The notes: generated from the sequence alone by a model not told the origin. DNA of 64,000 nt from Thermus islandicus DSM 21543 (GCF_000421625.1 NZ_ATXJ01000003.1:1-64000); one strand, 5' to 3'. Counted from the stretch's first letter, positions 25,736 through 38,359 are shown. Numbers and translations are program-made.

Positions 25736-27141
25736 GCGCCACCTCCGAGCGTCCGGAAGAAGGCCTCCGCCAGCGGCCGGAGGCCCTTCAGGAAGAAGCC
25801 GGGAAAGAGGCCCATCACGAGGAGGGTGGCCACGGCGAGGGCCGCGAAGCCCCACTCCGCTCCCCTCAGGTCCTCCACGGGCCTAGGGCCCTCTTCCCAG
25901 AAGGTCTTCTGGAAGGCGGTGAGGGCGTAGGCCACGGAGGCCACCACCGAGAGGAAGGCGAGGGCGGCAAGCCAGGGGCTCGCCTTGTAGGCCCCGAGGA
26001 GGGTCAAAAGCTCCCCGGGGAAGCCGGAAAGCCCGGGCAGGCCCACCATGGCCAGGAAGAGGAAGAGGGCCAGGGCGGCCATGCCCGGAGCGCTTTGGGC
26101 AAGGCCCCGGTAGGGCCCGATCTCCAGGGTCCCCACCCGCTCGTGAAGCCTCCCCGCGAGGAGGAAGAGGGCCCCGGTGTAGACCCCGCTTGCGGCGAGG
26201 AGGTAAAGCCCGCCCAAGGCGCCCTCCTCCGTGCCGGAGAAGACGCCTAGGGCCGCCACCCCCATGTGGGAAAGCCCGGCGTAGGCCAGGAGGGTCTTGA
26301 AGTCCCTGGCGGCGAAGGCGAGCCAGGCCCCGTAGAGGGCGGAGAGGGCCGCAAGGAGGAGGAGGAGGCCCTGGACCTCCTGGAAGCCCTCGGGGGCCAG
26401 GGGGATGGCGAAGCGGAAGAAGGCGAAGACCCCCACCTTGTAAAGGGTCCCCAAGGCGTCCGCCAGGCCCGAGGGGTGGTTCTCCTGGTGGAAGGGGGGA
26501 AGCCAGGCGTGGAGGGGGAAGAGGGGGGTCTTGATGGCGAAGGCCAGGGCGAACCCCAAGAAGACCCAAAGCGCCGCCCCTCCCTTCACCGGGTGGGCCA
26601 GGAGGTCCTCCAGGAGGAAGCTCGGGCTTCCCCCCAGGGCCTTGGCCGCCAGGATCGCCGCCAGCATGGGCAGGGAGCCTGCCAGGGTGAAGAGGAGGAA
26701 GGTGTAGAGGGCCCGCACCCGCCCCTCCCCCCCGTAGAAGAGGAGCATGAGAAGGGCGGGGAGGAGGGCGGCCTCAAAGAAGAGGTAGAAGACGAGGAGG
26801 TCCCGGGCGGCAAAGAGGCCGAGGAGAAGCCCCTCCATGAGGAGGGCGAGGCCCAAAAAGCGCCCCTCCACCCGGGCCACCAGGGCCCCCAGGAAGACTG
26901 TGAGGGCCACGGTAAGGAAGAAGAGGGCGGAAAGCCCGTCCAGCCCGAAGGCCCAGTAGATCCCGGCCTGGGGCAGGAGGGGGGCCTGGACCGCGTGGGC
27001 TACCCCGCCCGGGTGCGCCAGGAAGAGGTAGAGGTTGAGGAGGAAGGAAAGCCCCGCCCCTAGGACCCCCAGGCCTCGAGGGAGCCCCACGAGGAGAAGC
27101 GTGCCCACAAGGATGGGTAGGAGAATAGCCGCGATTACCAC
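25732..27141 (-). CDS. nuoM: NADH-quinone oxidoreductase subunit M (Nqo13)
   Basis: Proton-pumping antiporter-like subunit, 469 residues. [13 protein letters not shown] contains the conserved Glu, [21 protein letters not shown] the channel Lys/His, and [16 protein letters not shown] the second Lys region. The GTG at 27141 overlaps the nuoL end by seven bases. Confidence 0.96.
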   Translation of the reverse strand: MVIAAILLPILVGTLLLVGLPRGLGVLGAGLSFLLNLYLFLAHPGGVAHAVQAPLLPQAGIYWAFGLDGLSALFFLTVALTVFLGALVARVEGRFLGLALLMEGLLLGLFAARDLLVFYLFFEAALLPALLMLLFYGGEGRVRALYTFLLFTLAGSLPMLAAILAAKALGGSPSFLLEDLLAHPVKGGAALWVFLGFALAFAIKTPLFPLHAWLPPFHQENHPSGLADALGTLYKVGVFAFFRFAIPLAPEGFQEVQGLLLLLAALSALYGAWLAFAARDFKTLLAYAGLSHMGVAALGVFSGTEEGALGGLYLLAASGVYTGALFLLAGRLHERVGTLEIGPYRGLAQSAPGMAALALFLFLAMVGLPGLSGFPGELLTLLGAYKASPWLAALAFLSVVASVAYALTAFQKTFWEEGPRPVEDLRGAEWGFAALAVATLLVMGLFPGFFLKGLRPLAEAFFRTLGGGA

Positions 27142-28955
27142 CGCATCACCCCCAAGACGAGAAGCACCCCCAGGACGAAAAGCAGGGCGTAGACCCTGAG
27201 GTAGCCCGCCTGGAGCCGGGCAAGGAGGCCGCCCGCTCCCCGCACCAGGCTCCCCAGGCCGAAGTAGCCCCGCAAAAGCCCCTGGTCCCCGTAGAGGAGG
27301 GTTTCGGAAAGGGCCTTCAAGGGGTTGACCACCAGGGTGTTGTAGACCTGGTCCGCATAGAATCCCTCCCGGCTCCAGGCCTCAAAGGCCAGGTACCAGG
27401 CAGGGAGGACCTTGCGCTGGAAGAAGGTGTAGCCCAGGTACAGCCCCAAGAGGGCCACGGCCGCCGAGAGGGCCACAAGCCCCCACTCCGCCCCGGGCCC
27501 CAGGGGGTGTGCCTCCACCTCTGCTAGGGCTGGCTTTAGGAAGGGTTCCAGGAGGTTGGGCAGGGGGTGGGGCAGGGCCAGGTAGCCGGCGAGGACCGCT
27601 CCTAAGGCCAGGAGGTGGTTGGGCCAGAGCATCACCGGCGGGGCCTCGTGGGGGGGGGGGGGACCCTTTTCCTCTCCCAAAAAGACCAGGACGAACCAGC
27701 GCATGGCGTACAGGGCGGTGAGGACCGCCACCAGGAGGCCTCCCAGGTAAAACCCCACCCCGCCGAAGGGGTAGGTGAGGGTGGCGGCCAGGATGGCGTC
27801 CTTGGAGAAGAAGCCGGAGAGGAAGGGGAGGCCACCTAAGGCCAGGGCCCCGATGAGGGCGTGCCAGCGGGTGACGGGCAGGTGTTTCCAGAGGCCCCCC
27901 ATCCTTCGCACGTCCTGCTCCCCTCCGAGGGCGTGGATCACGCTCCCCGAGGCCAGGAAGAGGAGGGCCTTAAAGAAGGCGTGGGTGAGGACGTGGAAGA
28001 GGGCCACCCAGTAGGCCCCCACCCCCGCCGCTAGGAACATGTACCCGAGCTGGCTGATGGTGGAGTAGGCGACGATCCGCTTGATGTCCGTCTGGCCGAA
28101 GGCGGAGAGGGCCCCGTAGAAGGCGGTGAGGAGGCCGATGACGGCGATGGCGTAGGAGACATCGGGGAGGACGCTATAGAGGAAGGAGCTCCGGGCCACG
28201 AGGTAGACCCCAGCGGTCACCATGGTAGCGGCGTGGATGAGCGCGGAGACGGGGGTGGGGCCGGCCATGGCGTCGGGGAGCCAGACCATGAGGGGCACCT
28301 GGGCGCTCTTGCCGATGGCCCCGAGAAAGAGGAGAAGGCCCGCCAGGGCGAGGAGGCTGGGGTTCCTCAGGGGTCCCTCCAGGGCCTCCCTGAGCTCGCT
28401 GATGGAGAGGGTGCCGTAGAGGGCCCAGAGGATGGCCATGCCCAGCATGAAGCCCAGGTCGCCGATGCGGTTCACGAGGAAGGCCTTGCGGGCACTGTCG
28501 GCGTACTGGGGGTTCTTGTACCAAAAGCCGATGAGGAGGAAGCTCGCCAGGCCCACCCCCTCCCAGCCGATGAACATCACCGGGTAGCTGTCGGCGAGGA
28601 CCAGGGTGAGCATCATGGCGATGAAGAGGTTGAAGTAGGCGAAGAAGCGGCTATAGCCTGGGTCTTTGTGCATGTAGCCGATGGCATAGACGTGGATGAG
28701 GAAGCCCACCCCGGTGACCACCATCAGCATGAGGCCTGAGAGGGGGTCCAGGAGGAGGCTGAAGGGGATCCCGGGAAGCCACGCCGCCTCAAAGCGGGCC
28801 CCGCCCGAAAGGAGGAGCCTCACCCCCACCAGGAAGGAGGCCAGGACGAGGACCGAGGCGATAACCCCGGGGAGGGGCTCTTGCAGCCTCCGGCCGAAGA
28901 GGCCCAGGAGGGCGAACCCCAGAAGGGGAAGGAGGATGGGAAGAAGGAGCGCCAT
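27135..28955 (-). CDS. nuoL: NADH-quinone oxidoreductase subunit L (Nqo12)
   Basis: The largest antiporter-like subunit, 606 residues, including the C-terminal lateral helix region. [37 protein letters not shown] and [15 protein letters not shown] are hallmark channel motifs. The start ATG 28955 is two bases after the nuoK stop. Confidence 0.97.
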   Translation of the reverse strand: MALLLPILLPLLGFALLGLFGRRLQEPLPGVIASVLVLASFLVGVRLLLSGGARFEAAWLPGIPFSLLLDPLSGLMLMVVTGVGFLIHVYAIGYMHKDPGYSRFFAYFNLFIAMMLTLVLADSYPVMFIGWEGVGLASFLLIGFWYKNPQYADSARKAFLVNRIGDLGFMLGMAILWALYGTLSISELREALEGPLRNPSLLALAGLLLFLGAIGKSAQVPLMVWLPDAMAGPTPVSALIHAATMVTAGVYLVARSSFLYSVLPDVSYAIAVIGLLTAFYGALSAFGQTDIKRIVAYSTISQLGYMFLAAGVGAYWVALFHVLTHAFFKALLFLASGSVIHALGGEQDVRRMGGLWKHLPVTRWHALIGALALGGLPFLSGFFSKDAILAATLTYPFGGVGFYLGGLLVAVLTALYAMRWFVLVFLGEEKGPPPPHEAPPVMLWPNHLLALGAVLAGYLALPHPLPNLLEPFLKPALAEVEAHPLGPGAEWGLVALSAAVALLGLYLGYTFFQRKVLPAWYLAFEAWSREGFYADQVYNTLVVNPLKALSETLLYGDQGLLRGYFGLGSLVRGAGGLLARLQAGYLRVYALLFVLGVLLVLGVMRW

Positions 28956-28957
28956 CT

Positions 28958-29245
28958 TTACCCCCTAAGCTCCGAGAGATCGTCCACGGCGGTGCTCTCC
29001 CGGTGGCGGAAGATGGCCACGATGAGGCCGAGGCCCACGGCCACCTCGGCGGCGGCGATGGCGATCACCATGAGGGCGGCCACCTGGCCCTCGAGGCCAT
29101 GGGCCCGGGCGAAGCCCACCAGGGAGAGGTTGGCGGCGTTGAGCATAAGTTCTATGGAAAGGAAGACCAGGATGGCGGTCCTCCGGGTCAGGACCCCGTA
29201 GACCCCGAGGGCGAAGAGGAGGGCGGAGGCCCAGAGGAAGCTCAC
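28958..29245 (-). CDS. nuoK: NADH-quinone oxidoreductase subunit K (Nqo11)
   Basis: Small three-helix membrane subunit, 95 residues. [20 protein letters not shown] contains the conserved membrane Glu, and a second Glu lies in [12 protein letters not shown]. It overlaps nuoJ by four bases. Confidence 0.96.
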   Translation of the reverse strand: MSFLWASALLFALGVYGVLTRRTAILVFLSIELMLNAANLSLVGFARAHGLEGQVAALMVIAIAAAEVAVGLGLIVAIFRHRESTAVDDLSELRG

Positions 29246-29775
29246 CGCGCCACCTCCTTCGCCCTCTCCTCAGGCCTCAGGGCATCCAAGGGCCGGCTGG
29301 GCTGGACCAGGGCCACGGCCACCACCGTGGCCGCCATCAGGAGGAAGCCCACCGCGAGGAGGACCAGGAGCCAGTCCCCGTAGAGGAGGGGCCCCAGGGC
29401 TTGCGGCAGCCCCCCCTGGAGGTCCTTGCCCAAGGCCAGCTTCAGGCCCCCGAGCCCCGAGAGGAGCGCTCCCGCCACCCCCAGGGCGAGGAGGGCGGCG
29501 AGGGGCCTGGAGCGCACCAGGGGGTCAAAGCCCACCTCCCCCTGGGCGGCGAAGAGGAGCATGATCACGAAGAGGAAGAGGACCACGATGGCCCCCGCGT
29601 AGACAATGATCTGGATAAAGCCCAAAAAGCGGGCATCCAGCGCCACGTACACCCCGGCCAGGACGAGGAAGTTGAGGATCAGGGCCAAAGCGGCGTGGAT
29701 GGCGTTCCGAAGGGTCACCACCAGGGCCCCGCTCAGGAGGAGAAGGGCCACGGCTAGGCCTTCCCAGAGGCTCAT
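29242..29775 (-). CDS. nuoJ: NADH-quinone oxidoreductase subunit J (Nqo10)
   Basis: Five-helix membrane subunit, 177 residues. [20 protein letters not shown] and LFLFVIMLL mark helix 3, which contains the pi-bulge glycine region. It overlaps nuoI and nuoK by four bases each. Confidence 0.95.
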   Translation of the reverse strand: MSLWEGLAVALLLLSGALVVTLRNAIHAALALILNFLVLAGVYVALDARFLGFIQIIVYAGAIVVLFLFVIMLLFAAQGEVGFDPLVRSRPLAALLALGVAGALLSGLGGLKLALGKDLQGGLPQALGPLLYGDWLLVLLAVGFLLMAATVVAVALVQPSRPLDALRPEERAKEVAR

Positions 29776-30320
29776 CGCTTCCCCCCTTCTGTGGGCGCCT
29801 GGAAGCCCTCCAGCTCGGGGCGCACGTAGGGCACCGTGTAGCCTACCTTCACGGGCTTTCCGGTCCTCTTGGCCTCGCGGCGCTGGGGCTTGGTGCCCAC
29901 CACGTCCACCAGCATGTCCTCCTTGCCGTAGATGAGGTCGGAGTACTGGTAGTCCGCCATCTCAAAGTCGTACCCCAACACGATGGCCCCCGTGGGGCAG
30001 GCCTCCTCGCAGAGGCCGCAGAAGATGCACCGGAGCATGTTGATCTCGTAGACCTTGGCGTACCGCTCCCCCGCCGAGACCGGGTTCTCCGGATCGTTCT
30101 CCGCCGGCTCCACGTAGATGGCGTAGGCGGGGCAGGCGGCGGCGCAGAGGGAGCAGCCGATGCACTTCTCCAGGCCGTTGGGGTGGCGGGTGAGGACGTG
30201 CCGCCCGTGGAAGCGGGGCTTGAGGGCCACGGGGGCGTCGGGGTAGGGGACGGTCACCGGCTTGGAGAAGAGGTACTTAAGGGTGATCCCCAGGCTTTGG
30301 GCGAGCGCTTTCAGGGTCAT
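29772..30320 (-). CDS. nuoI: NADH-quinone oxidoreductase subunit I (Nqo9)
   Basis: Peripheral-arm subunit with two [4Fe-4S] clusters, 182 residues as in T. thermophilus. [12 protein letters not shown] and [12 protein letters not shown] are the two four-cysteine motifs (N6a/N6b). ATG 30320 overlaps the nuoH stop as ATGA. The frame stays open far upstream, but that part is antisense-like composition without conservation. Confidence 0.97.
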   Translation of the reverse strand: MTLKALAQSLGITLKYLFSKPVTVPYPDAPVALKPRFHGRHVLTRHPNGLEKCIGCSLCAAACPAYAIYVEPAENDPENPVSAGERYAKVYEINMLRCIFCGLCEEACPTGAIVLGYDFEMADYQYSDLIYGKEDMLVDVVGTKPQRREAKRTGKPVKVGYTVPYVRPELEGFQAPTEGGKR

Positions 30321-31408
30321 GCGGCACCTCCTTTGCGCGCAGGCTTGGGGCTGAGGAAAAGCCCTGCCAGGAGGGCGAGGAAGCTCAGGGCGGAGAGGTA
30401 GAGGAGGTAGGTCCTGGGGAGGTCCAGGGCCACCACCAGGGCGGTCAGGAGGAACCAGAGGAGGGCCACCGGGAAGAGGAACCCCCAGCCGAAGCGGAGG
30501 AGCTGGTCGTAGCGCAGGCGGAACCAGGTGGCCCGGATCCAGATGAAGAGGAAGAGGAAGAAGGCGATCTTGAGGAACATCCAGAGGTAAGGCACCCCCA
30601 GGAAGGGCATCGTCCAGCCCCCGAGGAAGAGGGTGGGGATGAGGGCGCTGGCGGTGATGAGGTGGATGTACTCCGCCATCTGGAAGAGGGCCCACTTGAT
30701 GGAGCTGTACTCCGTGTGGTACCCGCCTACGAGCTCCTGCTCCGCCTCGGGGAGGTCAAAGGGGGTGCGGGCGGCCTCGGCCATGCTGGCGATGAGGTAG
30801 ACCAAAAAGGCCGGGAAGGCGTAGAGGAGAAGCCAGCCGTTTTCCTTTTGCCAGTTGACGATCTCGTTCAGGTTGAGGCTCCCCACCAGGAGGACGGGGG
30901 CGAGGAGGGCGAGGCCGAGGCCGAGCTCGTAGGAGATGAGGCTCGCTGAGGAGCGAAGGGAGCCCAAGAGGCTGTACTTGCTCCCCGAGGCCCAGCCCGA
31001 GAGGAAGATGCCGTAGATGGCCATCTCGCTCACGGCGAAGAGGTAGAGGATCCCGAGGTCCAGGTTGAGGACCCAGGGGCTAAAGCCGAAGAAGCTCCCC
31101 GGGGGACCGAAGGGGATGGCCCCGAAGGCGAGGAGGGCGAAGACCACGGAGATGAGGGGGGCGAGGACGAAGAGGAGCCTGTCGGCCTTGGCCACCACGA
31201 TGTCCTCCTTGAAGATGCTCTTGATGGCGTCGGCCAGGGGCTGGAGGAGCCCCATGGGCCCCACCCGGTTCGGGCCCAGGCGCACCTGGAAGCGGGCGAG
31301 GAGCCTGCGCTCAACGAGGGTCATGAAGGCGAAGGCGGTGAGGAGGCCCACCACCACCAAAAGGGCCTTGAGGGCCACCATCCAGTAGGGGTCAAGGGGG
31401 TAGTTCAC
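30317..31408 (-). CDS. nuoH: NADH-quinone oxidoreductase subunit H (Nqo8)
   Basis: Membrane subunit that forms the quinone chamber, 363 residues. [41 protein letters not shown] and [22 protein letters not shown] are highly conserved quinone-site loops. It overlaps nuoG by four bases. Confidence 0.97.
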   Translation of the reverse strand: MNYPLDPYWMVALKALLVVVGLLTAFAFMTLVERRLLARFQVRLGPNRVGPMGLLQPLADAIKSIFKEDIVVAKADRLLFVLAPLISVVFALLAFGAIPFGPPGSFFGFSPWVLNLDLGILYLFAVSEMAIYGIFLSGWASGSKYSLLGSLRSSASLISYELGLGLALLAPVLLVGSLNLNEIVNWQKENGWLLLYAFPAFLVYLIASMAEAARTPFDLPEAEQELVGGYHTEYSSIKWALFQMAEYIHLITASALIPTLFLGGWTMPFLGVPYLWMFLKIAFFLFLFIWIRATWFRLRYDQLLRFGWGFLFPVALLWFLLTALVVALDLPRTYLLYLSALSFLALLAGLFLSPKPARKGGAA

Positions 31409-33762
31409 GCCTCACCTCCTGCGGGCACCAGGACCCGCCCCTCCACCAGGAGGCCCGCGGCGGGCCCCAGGGCGGAGAGGTAGAGGAAGCCCTGGGGGAG
31501 GTCTTCCCGATGGACCACCCGGGCCTCGAGGCGGCCCAAGGGGGTTTCCACCGCCACCCGGGCCCCCTCGGGGAGGGCCTCGGCCCTGGCCGTCTCCGGG
31601 TGGGCCCATAGCTCGGGGCCCGCCGCCTCCCGGGCCTTGCCCACCGCCTGGTGGGCCTTCCACATGGTGGGCCTAAGGTAGAGCCGGCCCGCCTGGGCCT
31701 TGGGCCTCAGGGCCTGGGTGCGGAAGGCGAGGAGGCCCATGGCCCCGGGCACCCGCCTCCCCCTAAGCTCCCGCTCGGCCTCGAGGTGGAGCCGGAAGGG
31801 GGGGCGCACCCCCAGGGCCTCGGCGAGGAGGGCGAGGACCTGCAAGGCCCCCTCCGCCTCCCCGCTCTCTATGGGGGCGGGGCTTAGGGGAAGAACCCGG
31901 CCCTCCAGGTTCACCAGGTGCCCCCGCTTCTCGTAGGGGGTGGGGGCGGGGAAGACCACGTGGGCGTACCGGGCGGCCAGGGGGTGGAGGTGGCTTAGGT
32001 GCAGGGCCACGAAACGCTTGCCCTTGAGGGCCCCTTCCGGGGGCACGAAGCCGTAGTAGGCGTAAGGAGGCCCCGGCTCATCCCAGGCGGCGCCCCTTTC
32101 CCCGGGAAAAACCCCCATGGCCTCGAGGCCCCGGGCATTCGCCGCCGGGGTCATGGCGAGCACCTTGGCCCCCTTGCGCTCCGCAAGAAGCCTTGCCCTT
32201 TCGGCCGCCACGGCATCCTGGAGCACCCCCGCCCCCAGGATGAGGACGGGGCGGGCCGCCTTCTCCCAGGCTTCCTTCGCCTTCCTGACCGCCTCGCTCC
32301 CCTCCCTCTCGCCCAGGAGGGCGAGGAGGATCTCCCGCTCCTCGCCGGGGGCGTGGACCTCGTGGACGGCCGCCCACTTCATGAGGGATGCCCGGTAAGG
32401 GGCGAAGAGGGCCATCTTGTCCGTGCGGCGGGGCATCCTCTCCTTGATGGAGAGGTCGGCGAAGGGGGTGCCGTGGGCGAAGCGGTAGGGGGGCGTGAGG
32501 CCCCGGACGAACTCGGAGAGGCGGAGGTGGAGGAGGGGGGCCTCCTCCGTGGGGTCGCCGAGGACCAGGGCGAAGTCTGCCTGGAGGAGGTCCGCCATGG
32601 TGGCGGGCGGGAAGAGGCTCGCCGGGGCGGCGGTGCGGCCCTGGAAGTCCAGGTGGGGGGTCTTGAGGGCCTTGGCGAGCTCAAAGGCCATCAGGCCCTC
32701 CTCCAGGGTGGCGTCGTGGGCGAGGTAAAGCCCCACCTCCTCGCCCCTCGCCCCCTTAAGCCCCTCCTTCAGGGCCAGGAAGGCCTCCTCCCAGGTGGCC
32801 TCCACGAGGCTTCCCCCCTTCCGCACCAGGGGGGTTTTGAGGCGGTCCTGGTCCGCCCACTCGTGCCCGAAGCGGCCTGCGTCGCACAGCCAGATCTCGT
32901 TCACCTCGGGCACCTCCCGGGCCCGGATCCTCAGGAGCTCGCCGCTCCGGGTGTCCGCGGTGATCCCGCACCCCACGGCGCAGAGGGCGCAATGGGTGGG
33001 CGTCTCCTCCATCTCCCAGTTCCGGGCACGGAAGCGGGCGGTGAGGTCCAAAAGCGCCCCCACCGGGCAGATGTCGGTAATGTTCCCGGAAAAGCCCGAG
33101 GGCAGGCCGAAGTCCATGGTGCCAATGAAGGTGTGCACGCCCCTTTCAATGAAGTCCAGGACCTCGTCCCCGGGGATCTCCTCAAAGTAGCGGACGCACC
33201 GCTTGCAATGGATGCACCGCTCCCGGTCCAGGACCACGAAGGGGGAGAGGGGGTGGTGCTTGTCCTCGTGGCGGCGGGTGAACTCAAAGCGGGTGTAGAC
33301 GGGCAGGGAGAGGGGGTCCTTCTGGTAGTACTTCTCGTAAAGCCCGTACTCCACGGTGCGGTCCTGGAGCTCGCAGGCCCCGCCCTTGTCGCAGGTGGGG
33401 CAGTCCAGGGGGTGGTTGAGGAGGGTGAACTCCACCATCCCCGCCTGGGCTTCCCGCACCACGTCCGAGAGGGTGTCCACCACCATGCCCTCTGCCACCG
33501 CGGTCACGCAGCTTGCGGCGAGCTTGGGCTGCCAGGCGATCTCCGGCTCTCCCTGCTCGGTGAGCACGGGCTTTCCGTCGGGGCCTTTCTTGGGCAGGCC
33601 GATCCTCACCAGGCACATGCGGCAGGCCCCGATGGGGGAGAGGTAGCGCTCCGAACAGAAGAGGGGCACGTCGTACCCCGCGTGGAAGACCGCGTCCATG
33701 ACGCTGGTCCCCGGGGGTACTTCCACCACGCGGTCGTTGACCTTGACCCTGACCACCTTCAC
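31405..33762 (-). CDS. nuoG: NADH-quinone oxidoreductase subunit G (Nqo3)
   Basis: Large peripheral subunit, 785 residues. Clusters in order: [2Fe-2S] ligands in [16 protein letters not shown] and later Cys residues, [14 protein letters not shown], and [13 protein letters not shown]. The extra N7 [4Fe-4S] site is [15 protein letters not shown] with LCDAGRF, found in Thermus and E. coli but not mitochondria. The rest is a molybdopterin-oxidoreductase-like fold without cofactor. Confidence 0.97.
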   Translation of the reverse strand: MKVVRVKVNDRVVEVPPGTSVMDAVFHAGYDVPLFCSERYLSPIGACRMCLVRIGLPKKGPDGKPVLTEQGEPEIAWQPKLAASCVTAVAEGMVVDTLSDVVREAQAGMVEFTLLNHPLDCPTCDKGGACELQDRTVEYGLYEKYYQKDPLSLPVYTRFEFTRRHEDKHHPLSPFVVLDRERCIHCKRCVRYFEEIPGDEVLDFIERGVHTFIGTMDFGLPSGFSGNITDICPVGALLDLTARFRARNWEMEETPTHCALCAVGCGITADTRSGELLRIRAREVPEVNEIWLCDAGRFGHEWADQDRLKTPLVRKGGSLVEATWEEAFLALKEGLKGARGEEVGLYLAHDATLEEGLMAFELAKALKTPHLDFQGRTAAPASLFPPATMADLLQADFALVLGDPTEEAPLLHLRLSEFVRGLTPPYRFAHGTPFADLSIKERMPRRTDKMALFAPYRASLMKWAAVHEVHAPGEEREILLALLGEREGSEAVRKAKEAWEKAARPVLILGAGVLQDAVAAERARLLAERKGAKVLAMTPAANARGLEAMGVFPGERGAAWDEPGPPYAYYGFVPPEGALKGKRFVALHLSHLHPLAARYAHVVFPAPTPYEKRGHLVNLEGRVLPLSPAPIESGEAEGALQVLALLAEALGVRPPFRLHLEAERELRGRRVPGAMGLLAFRTQALRPKAQAGRLYLRPTMWKAHQAVGKAREAAGPELWAHPETARAEALPEGARVAVETPLGRLEARVVHREDLPQGFLYLSALGPAAGLLVEGRVLVPAGGEA

Positions 33763-35072
33763 CTCCAGAGGGTAGGCCTAGGCACGGGCCTCTTCTCCCG
33801 GGCCAAGGCCAGGTACTGGTCCTTGAAGTGCTTCAAAGAGCCCTTCACCGGCCACACCGCTGCGTCCGCCAGGGGGCAGAAGCTCCGGCCCTCAATGAGG
33901 GGGAGGAGGGCCTCGAGGGTCTCCACGTCCTTCTCCTCGCCCTCGCCCCGGCCGATCTTGGCGAAGAGCTCCACCATGAACCCCGCCACCCCTTCCCGGC
34001 AGGGGGTGCACTTGCCGCAGGACTCGTGGGCGTAGAAGCGGGTGATGTTCCACATGGCGTCCACCATGCTCACCCGCTCGGGGATGAGGATGACGCCCCC
34101 CGTCCCCAGCATGGACCCCTTGGCCTGGAGGTGCTCATAGCTCATGGGCGTGTCCAAGACCTCCTCGGTGAAGGGCAGGGGCGGGGTGGAGGACCCCCCA
34201 GGGATCAGGGCCTGGATGGGCTCCAGGGGCCCTCCCGCCCACTCGTAGAGGAGCTCGCGGAAGGTGGTGCCCATGGGCAGCTCATACACCCCGGGGCGCT
34301 TCACGGGCCCGGAGACCTGGTAGAGCTTCATTCCCTTGGACTGCTCCGTGCCCATCTGGGCGAACCAGTCCGCCCCCCGTTCCAGGATGGGCACCACCGC
34401 GGCCAGGGTCTCCACGTTGTTGATGGTGGTGGGCTTGCCCCAAAGCCCCGACTGGGCGGGGAAGGGGGGCTTGAGGCGGGGGTTGGCCCTTAGGCCCTCC
34501 AGGGAGTTCATGAGGGCCGTTTCCTCCCCGCAGATGTAGGCCCCGGCCCCCCGGTGGACGTGAACGTCAAAGGAGAAGTCGGTGCCGAAAAGGTTTGTCC
34601 CCAGGTAGCCCCGCGCCCGGGCCTCCCCTATGGCCGCTTCGAGGCGGTCCGCCGCCCTGCGGTACTCCCCCCGGACGTAGATGTAGCCCACCGTGGCCCT
34701 TATGGCGTACCCGGCGAGGATCATCCCCTCCAGGAGGAGGTGGGGGACGTCCTCCATGATGTAGCGGTCCTTGAAGCTCCCGGGCTCGGACTCGTCGGCG
34801 TTGCAGATGAGGTAGTGCTGCTTTCCGTCCTTGGGCATGAAGCTCCACTTGACCCCAGTGGGGAAGCCCGCCCCGCCCCGGCCCCGTAGCCCCGAGCGCT
34901 TGACCTCCTCAATAACCTCCTCCGGGGTCTTCTCCTTGAGGACCCTCCTCGCCGTCTCGTACCCCCCGTGCTGGAGATAGTAGTCCAGGGTCCAGGACCC
35001 TTCCTTGCCCACGTGGGCGTAGAGGGTCCTTTGGAAGCGGGGGTCTAGTCCAGAAAGAATCGGCCCGGTCAT
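33759..35072 (-). CDS. nuoF: NADH-quinone oxidoreductase subunit F (Nqo1)
   Basis: NADH and FMN-binding subunit, 437 residues. [14 protein letters not shown] binds [18 protein letters not shown] lies at the NADH site, and [12 protein letters not shown] plus a downstream Cys bind cluster N3. The start MTGPILSG at ATG 35072 overlaps the nuoE stop as ATGA; a GTG-initiated frame ten codons longer is not favoured. Confidence 0.97.
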   Translation of the reverse strand: MTGPILSGLDPRFQRTLYAHVGKEGSWTLDYYLQHGGYETARRVLKEKTPEEVIEEVKRSGLRGRGGAGFPTGVKWSFMPKDGKQHYLICNADESEPGSFKDRYIMEDVPHLLLEGMILAGYAIRATVGYIYVRGEYRRAADRLEAAIGEARARGYLGTNLFGTDFSFDVHVHRGAGAYICGEETALMNSLEGLRANPRLKPPFPAQSGLWGKPTTINNVETLAAVVPILERGADWFAQMGTEQSKGMKLYQVSGPVKRPGVYELPMGTTFRELLYEWAGGPLEPIQALIPGGSSTPPLPFTEEVLDTPMSYEHLQAKGSMLGTGGVILIPERVSMVDAMWNITRFYAHESCGKCTPCREGVAGFMVELFAKIGRGEGEEKDVETLEALLPLIEGRSFCPLADAAVWPVKGSLKHFKDQYLALAREKRPVPRPTLWR

Positions 35073-35614
35073 CCCTCCACCTCGTGCACGTGGTGGCCGC
35101 ACTTCCCAGGAAGCGGGATCTCCTCCAAGCGCTTGCCCGCCCTTAGGCCCTCGAGGAGGGCCTCAAGCCTCGCCCGGGTCACGCACTCCACGTAGGGCTC
35201 GTCGTTCACCTGGACCACGGGGGCGGTGTGGCAAGACCCCAGGCACTCCACCTTCTGCACGCTGAAAAGCCCGTCCGGGGTCACCTCCCCGGGGCCGATT
35301 CCCAGGGTCTCGGTGAGGTAGTCCCAAAGCTCGTCCGCCCCGGCGAGCTTGCAGCTCAGGGTGGCGCAGACCTGAAGGTGGTACTTGCCGGTGGGCACGA
35401 ACTGGTAGTAGGAGTAGAAGCTCGCCACCCCCAGGACCTCGGTGGGCGTGGTGCCCACGAGCTTGGCGATCTCCTCTATGCGCTCGGGCCGGATCCAGCC
35501 CTCCTCCTGCTGCACCCGCCTGAGGAGGGGCATGAGGGCAGCCCGGCGCCCTTCCGGCGGGTACTTGGCGAAGGTCTCTTCCAGGAAGTCCTGCTTGTCG
35601 TCAAAGAAGCCCAT
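35069..35614 (-). CDS. nuoE: NADH-quinone oxidoreductase subunit E (Nqo2)
   Basis: Thioredoxin-like [2Fe-2S] subunit (cluster N1a), 181 residues as in T. thermophilus. The four ligands lie in VCATLSC and [16 protein letters not shown]. It starts eight bases after the nuoD stop. Confidence 0.97.
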   Translation of the reverse strand: MGFFDDKQDFLEETFAKYPPEGRRAALMPLLRRVQQEEGWIRPERIEEIAKLVGTTPTEVLGVASFYSYYQFVPTGKYHLQVCATLSCKLAGADELWDYLTETLGIGPGEVTPDGLFSVQKVECLGSCHTAPVVQVNDEPYVECVTRARLEALLEGLRAGKRLEEIPLPGKCGHHVHEVEG

Positions 35615-35622
35615 CTTCCCTC

Positions 35623-36843
35623 CTAGCGGTCCACGTCCCCCATCACGGGGTCCAGGCTGGCGATGATGGCCACCATGTCCGGCACCTGCTCCCCCTTGCA
35701 GGCGTAGGGGAGGCTCTGGAGGTTGACGAAGCTCGGGGCCCGCACCTTGACCCGGTAGGGCATGGAGCCGCCATCGGAGACGATGTAGTAGCCAAGCTCC
35801 CCCCGGGCCGACTCCGTGGGCACGTAAACCTCCCCCTTGGGGGGGTGGAAGCCCTCGGTGTAGTGCTTGAAGTGGTAGATGACCGCCTCCATGGAGGTCT
35901 CCAGGAGGGGCCTTGGAGGCGGGGTGATCTGGGGATTGGGGTCGCGGATGGGCCCGGGCTCCAGGCGCTCCAGGGCCTGCTGAATGATCTTCACCGATTC
36001 CCGCATCTCCCGGATGCGGAGGATCATCCGGTCAAAGACGTCCCCGTGCTCCCCCAGGGGCACGTCAAAGGCGTAGGTCTCGTAGCCCGAGTAGGGGTAG
36101 GCCTTGCGCACGTCGTAGTTCACGCCGCTCGCCCGCAAAGACCCCCCGGTGAGACCGAGGTGGATGGCCACCTCGGGGGGGATCACCCCCACGCCCCGGG
36201 CCCGTTCGTAAAAGATGGGGCTTTCGGCGAAGAGGGCCTCGTACTCGTCAATCCGGTGGGGGAGAACCTCCAAGAGTTTTTTGAGCTCGGGGACGAACTC
36301 CTCAGGGAGGTCCTCCTTGACCCCGCCGATGCGGATGTAGTTGTGGTGGAAGCGCTGGCCGGTGACCCACTCAAAGAGGTCCAGGATCGCCTCCCGCTCC
36401 CGGAAGGCGTAGAAAAAGGGGGTGAGGGCCCCGAGGTCCAAAAGCCCTGTGCCCAGGAAGACCAGGTGGCTCGCCAGGCGGGAGAGCTCGTTCAGGAGGA
36501 CCCTTATGGTCTCCGCCCGGGGGGGCACCACCGCGCCCACCAGCCTCTCCACCGCCAAGGCATAGGCCAGGTCGTGGGCGAAGGAGTGGAGGTAGTCCAT
36601 CCGGGGGGTGTAGGTGAGGTTCTGGAGGTAGGTGCGGTACTCCATGGTCTTCTCAAAGCCGGTGTGGAGGTAGCCGATGTGGGGCACCACCTCCAGGACC
36701 TCCTCCCCGGAAAGGGTCACCACCAGGCGCAGCACCCCGTGGGTGGAGGGGTGCTGGGGGCCCACGTTCAGGGTCATGACCTCGGTGCGGAGCTCCCTGG
36801 GTTCCTCGGGGAGGGGGGCGTCCAGCTCCAGGTAGTCCTTCAT
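35623..36843 (-). CDS. nuoD: NADH-quinone oxidoreductase subunit D (Nqo4)
   Basis: Peripheral subunit with NiFe-hydrogenase ancestry that forms the quinone head-group site, 406 residues. [15 protein letters not shown] holds the quinone-contact His, [11 protein letters not shown] and [18 protein letters not shown] are conserved. ATG 36843 overlaps the nuoC stop as ATGA, preferred to a GTG eleven codons upstream. Confidence 0.97.
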   Translation of the reverse strand: MKDYLELDAPLPEEPRELRTEVMTLNVGPQHPSTHGVLRLVVTLSGEEVLEVVPHIGYLHTGFEKTMEYRTYLQNLTYTPRMDYLHSFAHDLAYALAVERLVGAVVPPRAETIRVLLNELSRLASHLVFLGTGLLDLGALTPFFYAFREREAILDLFEWVTGQRFHHNYIRIGGVKEDLPEEFVPELKKLLEVLPHRIDEYEALFAESPIFYERARGVGVIPPEVAIHLGLTGGSLRASGVNYDVRKAYPYSGYETYAFDVPLGEHGDVFDRMILRIREMRESVKIIQQALERLEPGPIRDPNPQITPPPRPLLETSMEAVIYHFKHYTEGFHPPKGEVYVPTESARGELGYYIVSDGGSMPYRVKVRAPSFVNLQSLPYACKGEQVPDMVAIIASLDPVMGDVDR

Positions 36844-37460
36844 TTGACCTCCTTGGCCTTGGCCAGGTCCGCCCACAGGGCGCGGTAGCCCTTACGGCTC
36901 CCTCCCCGGTAGAAGGTGAGGCCGGTGTCCTTCCCCGTCAGGCTCGCGCGGAACTCGCTGGGGAGGATGTACCGCCCCTCCCGGAAGAGGGTGGGGGTTT
37001 CGCCCAGGGGGAAGTCCTTGCGCAAGGGGTGGCCCTCGAGGTCCTCCGGGGTGAGGATCTTCCGGAGGTCCGGGTGGCCCTCAAAGACGATGCCGAAGAG
37101 GTCGTAGACCTCCCGCTCCAGGAAATTGGCGCTCCCCCAAAGGTCGGTCACCGTGGGGAGCCTGGGGTCCCCCTCGGGCACGAAGGTCCTGGCAAAGAAG
37201 CGGCTCCCGTCCCCGTCCTTCCAGCCCGGGAGGGAGACCAGCTCGTAGACCACGGCGAAGCGCTCGGGGCGGGGGTCGGGGTACTCCAGGTAGTCTATGC
37301 CCACGATGTCCGCCAGGTAGTTGAAGCCCATCTCCTTGTACCGGGCCATCTCCTCCTTGAGGCGCTCCCTCGGCAGGACCACCCAGAGGTTGCCGAGGCC
37401 GTTGTCCTCAACGGGGTACCCCTTGGCCCGGGCCTCTTCCAGGACGCGCTCCAGCCGCAT
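36840..37460 (-). CDS. nuoC: NADH-quinone oxidoreductase subunit C (Nqo5)
   Basis: 30-kDa-type peripheral subunit, 206 residues. [22 protein letters not shown] is the family signature, followed by GHPLRKDFP. It lies three bases after nuoB. It carries no cofactor and scaffolds nuoD. Confidence 0.96.
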   Translation of the reverse strand: MRLERVLEEARAKGYPVEDNGLGNLWVVLPRERLKEEMARYKEMGFNYLADIVGIDYLEYPDPRPERFAVVYELVSLPGWKDGDGSRFFARTFVPEGDPRLPTVTDLWGSANFLEREVYDLFGIVFEGHPDLRKILTPEDLEGHPLRKDFPLGETPTLFREGRYILPSEFRASLTGKDTGLTFYRGGSRKGYRALWADLAKAKEVK

Positions 37461-37463
37461 GCC

Positions 37464-38009
37464 TCACCCCCTAGCCCGCCGCCAGGCGGCCACCGGGGGA
37501 AGCCTCTCCCCCCGCTCGTTGTAGGCCTCCCCCCGCACCTTCTTCTGGAGCTGCATCACCGCGTAGATGAGGGCCTCGGGCCGCGGGGGGCACCCGGGCA
37601 CATAGACGTCCACCGGCACCACCGAGTCCACGTTCTGGACAATGGCGTAGTTGTTGAACATCCCTCCCGAGCTGGCGCAGGCTCCCATGGAGATCACCCA
37701 CTTGGGGTCGGGCATCTGTTCCCAGACCCGGCGCATCACCGGGGCCATCTTCTTGGAGAGCCTCCCGGCCACGATCATCACGTCCGCCTGGCGGGGGCTT
37801 GCCCGGAAGACCTCGCTGCCGAAGCGGGCCAGGTCGTTCCGGGCGTCGGTGGAGGCCATCATCTCAATGGCGCAGCAGGCGAGGCCGAAGGTGGCGGGCC
37901 AGAGCGAGTGGCTCCGGCCCCAGGCCACGAGCTTCTCTAAGGTGGTGAAGAGGATCCCCTCCCGCTCCAGCTCCTGGACGTCCTTCTCAAACAGATCCTT
38001 TAGTGCCAC
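37464..38009 (-). CDS. nuoB: NADH-quinone oxidoreductase subunit B (Nqo6)
   Basis: Carries the terminal cluster N2, 181 residues. [20 protein letters not shown] and [11 protein letters not shown] provide the four cysteines, including the adjacent pair. GTG 38009, preceded by GGGGGTGATGC, gives the same length as the T. thermophilus subunit and overlaps nuoA by ten bases. Confidence 0.97.
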   Translation of the reverse strand: MALKDLFEKDVQELEREGILFTTLEKLVAWGRSHSLWPATFGLACCAIEMMASTDARNDLARFGSEVFRASPRQADVMIVAGRLSKKMAPVMRRVWEQMPDPKWVISMGACASSGGMFNNYAIVQNVDSVVPVDVYVPGCPPRPEALIYAVMQLQKKVRGEAYNERGERLPPVAAWRRARG

Positions 38010-38359
38010 CGCATCACCCCCTTCCACCACTCGTAGAGGAAGCCCACGAAGAGGAGGAGGGTGAAGCCCAAGACCCCGAGGAAGCCGTAGAGGCCGAGGC
38101 CCTTGGCGCTCACCGCATAGGGCCAGAGGAAGGCCACCTCCACGTCAAAGAGGATAAAGAGCATGGCCACCACGTAGAAGTGGACGGGAAAGCGCCTGAC
38201 CTCCCCCGCGGGGTCGTTGCCCGACTCGTAGGGCATGAGCTTGGCCCGGCCCGGCTTCTTGGGGCCGAGGAGGGCCCCCACCACCAGGGCCGCCGTCCCC
38301 ACCAGGAGGGCGACCCCCAGGTAGACCAGGATGTTCAGGTACTCTTGAATCGGCGCCAA
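38000..38359 (-). CDS. nuoA: NADH-quinone oxidoreductase subunit A (Nqo7)
   Basis: Three-helix membrane subunit, 119 residues. [20 protein letters not shown] is the conserved loop after helix 1, and [16 protein letters not shown] is the conserved acidic helix 2. GGAGGGAAC lies upstream of the start. It is the first gene of the operon, 108 bases after ksgA. Confidence 0.96.
   Translation of the reverse strand: MAPIQEYLNILVYLGVALLVGTAALVVGALLGPKKPGRAKLMPYESGNDPAGEVRRFPVHFYVVAMLFILFDVEVAFLWPYAVSAKGLGLYGFLGVLGFTLLLFVGFLYEWWKGVMRWH

Noticed and set aside
31999-34035. A 678-codon open frame on the plus strand across nuoG and nuoF
   Set aside because: It is antisense to two strongly conserved complex I subunits and has low-complexity His/Gly/Glu-rich composition typical of shadow frames.
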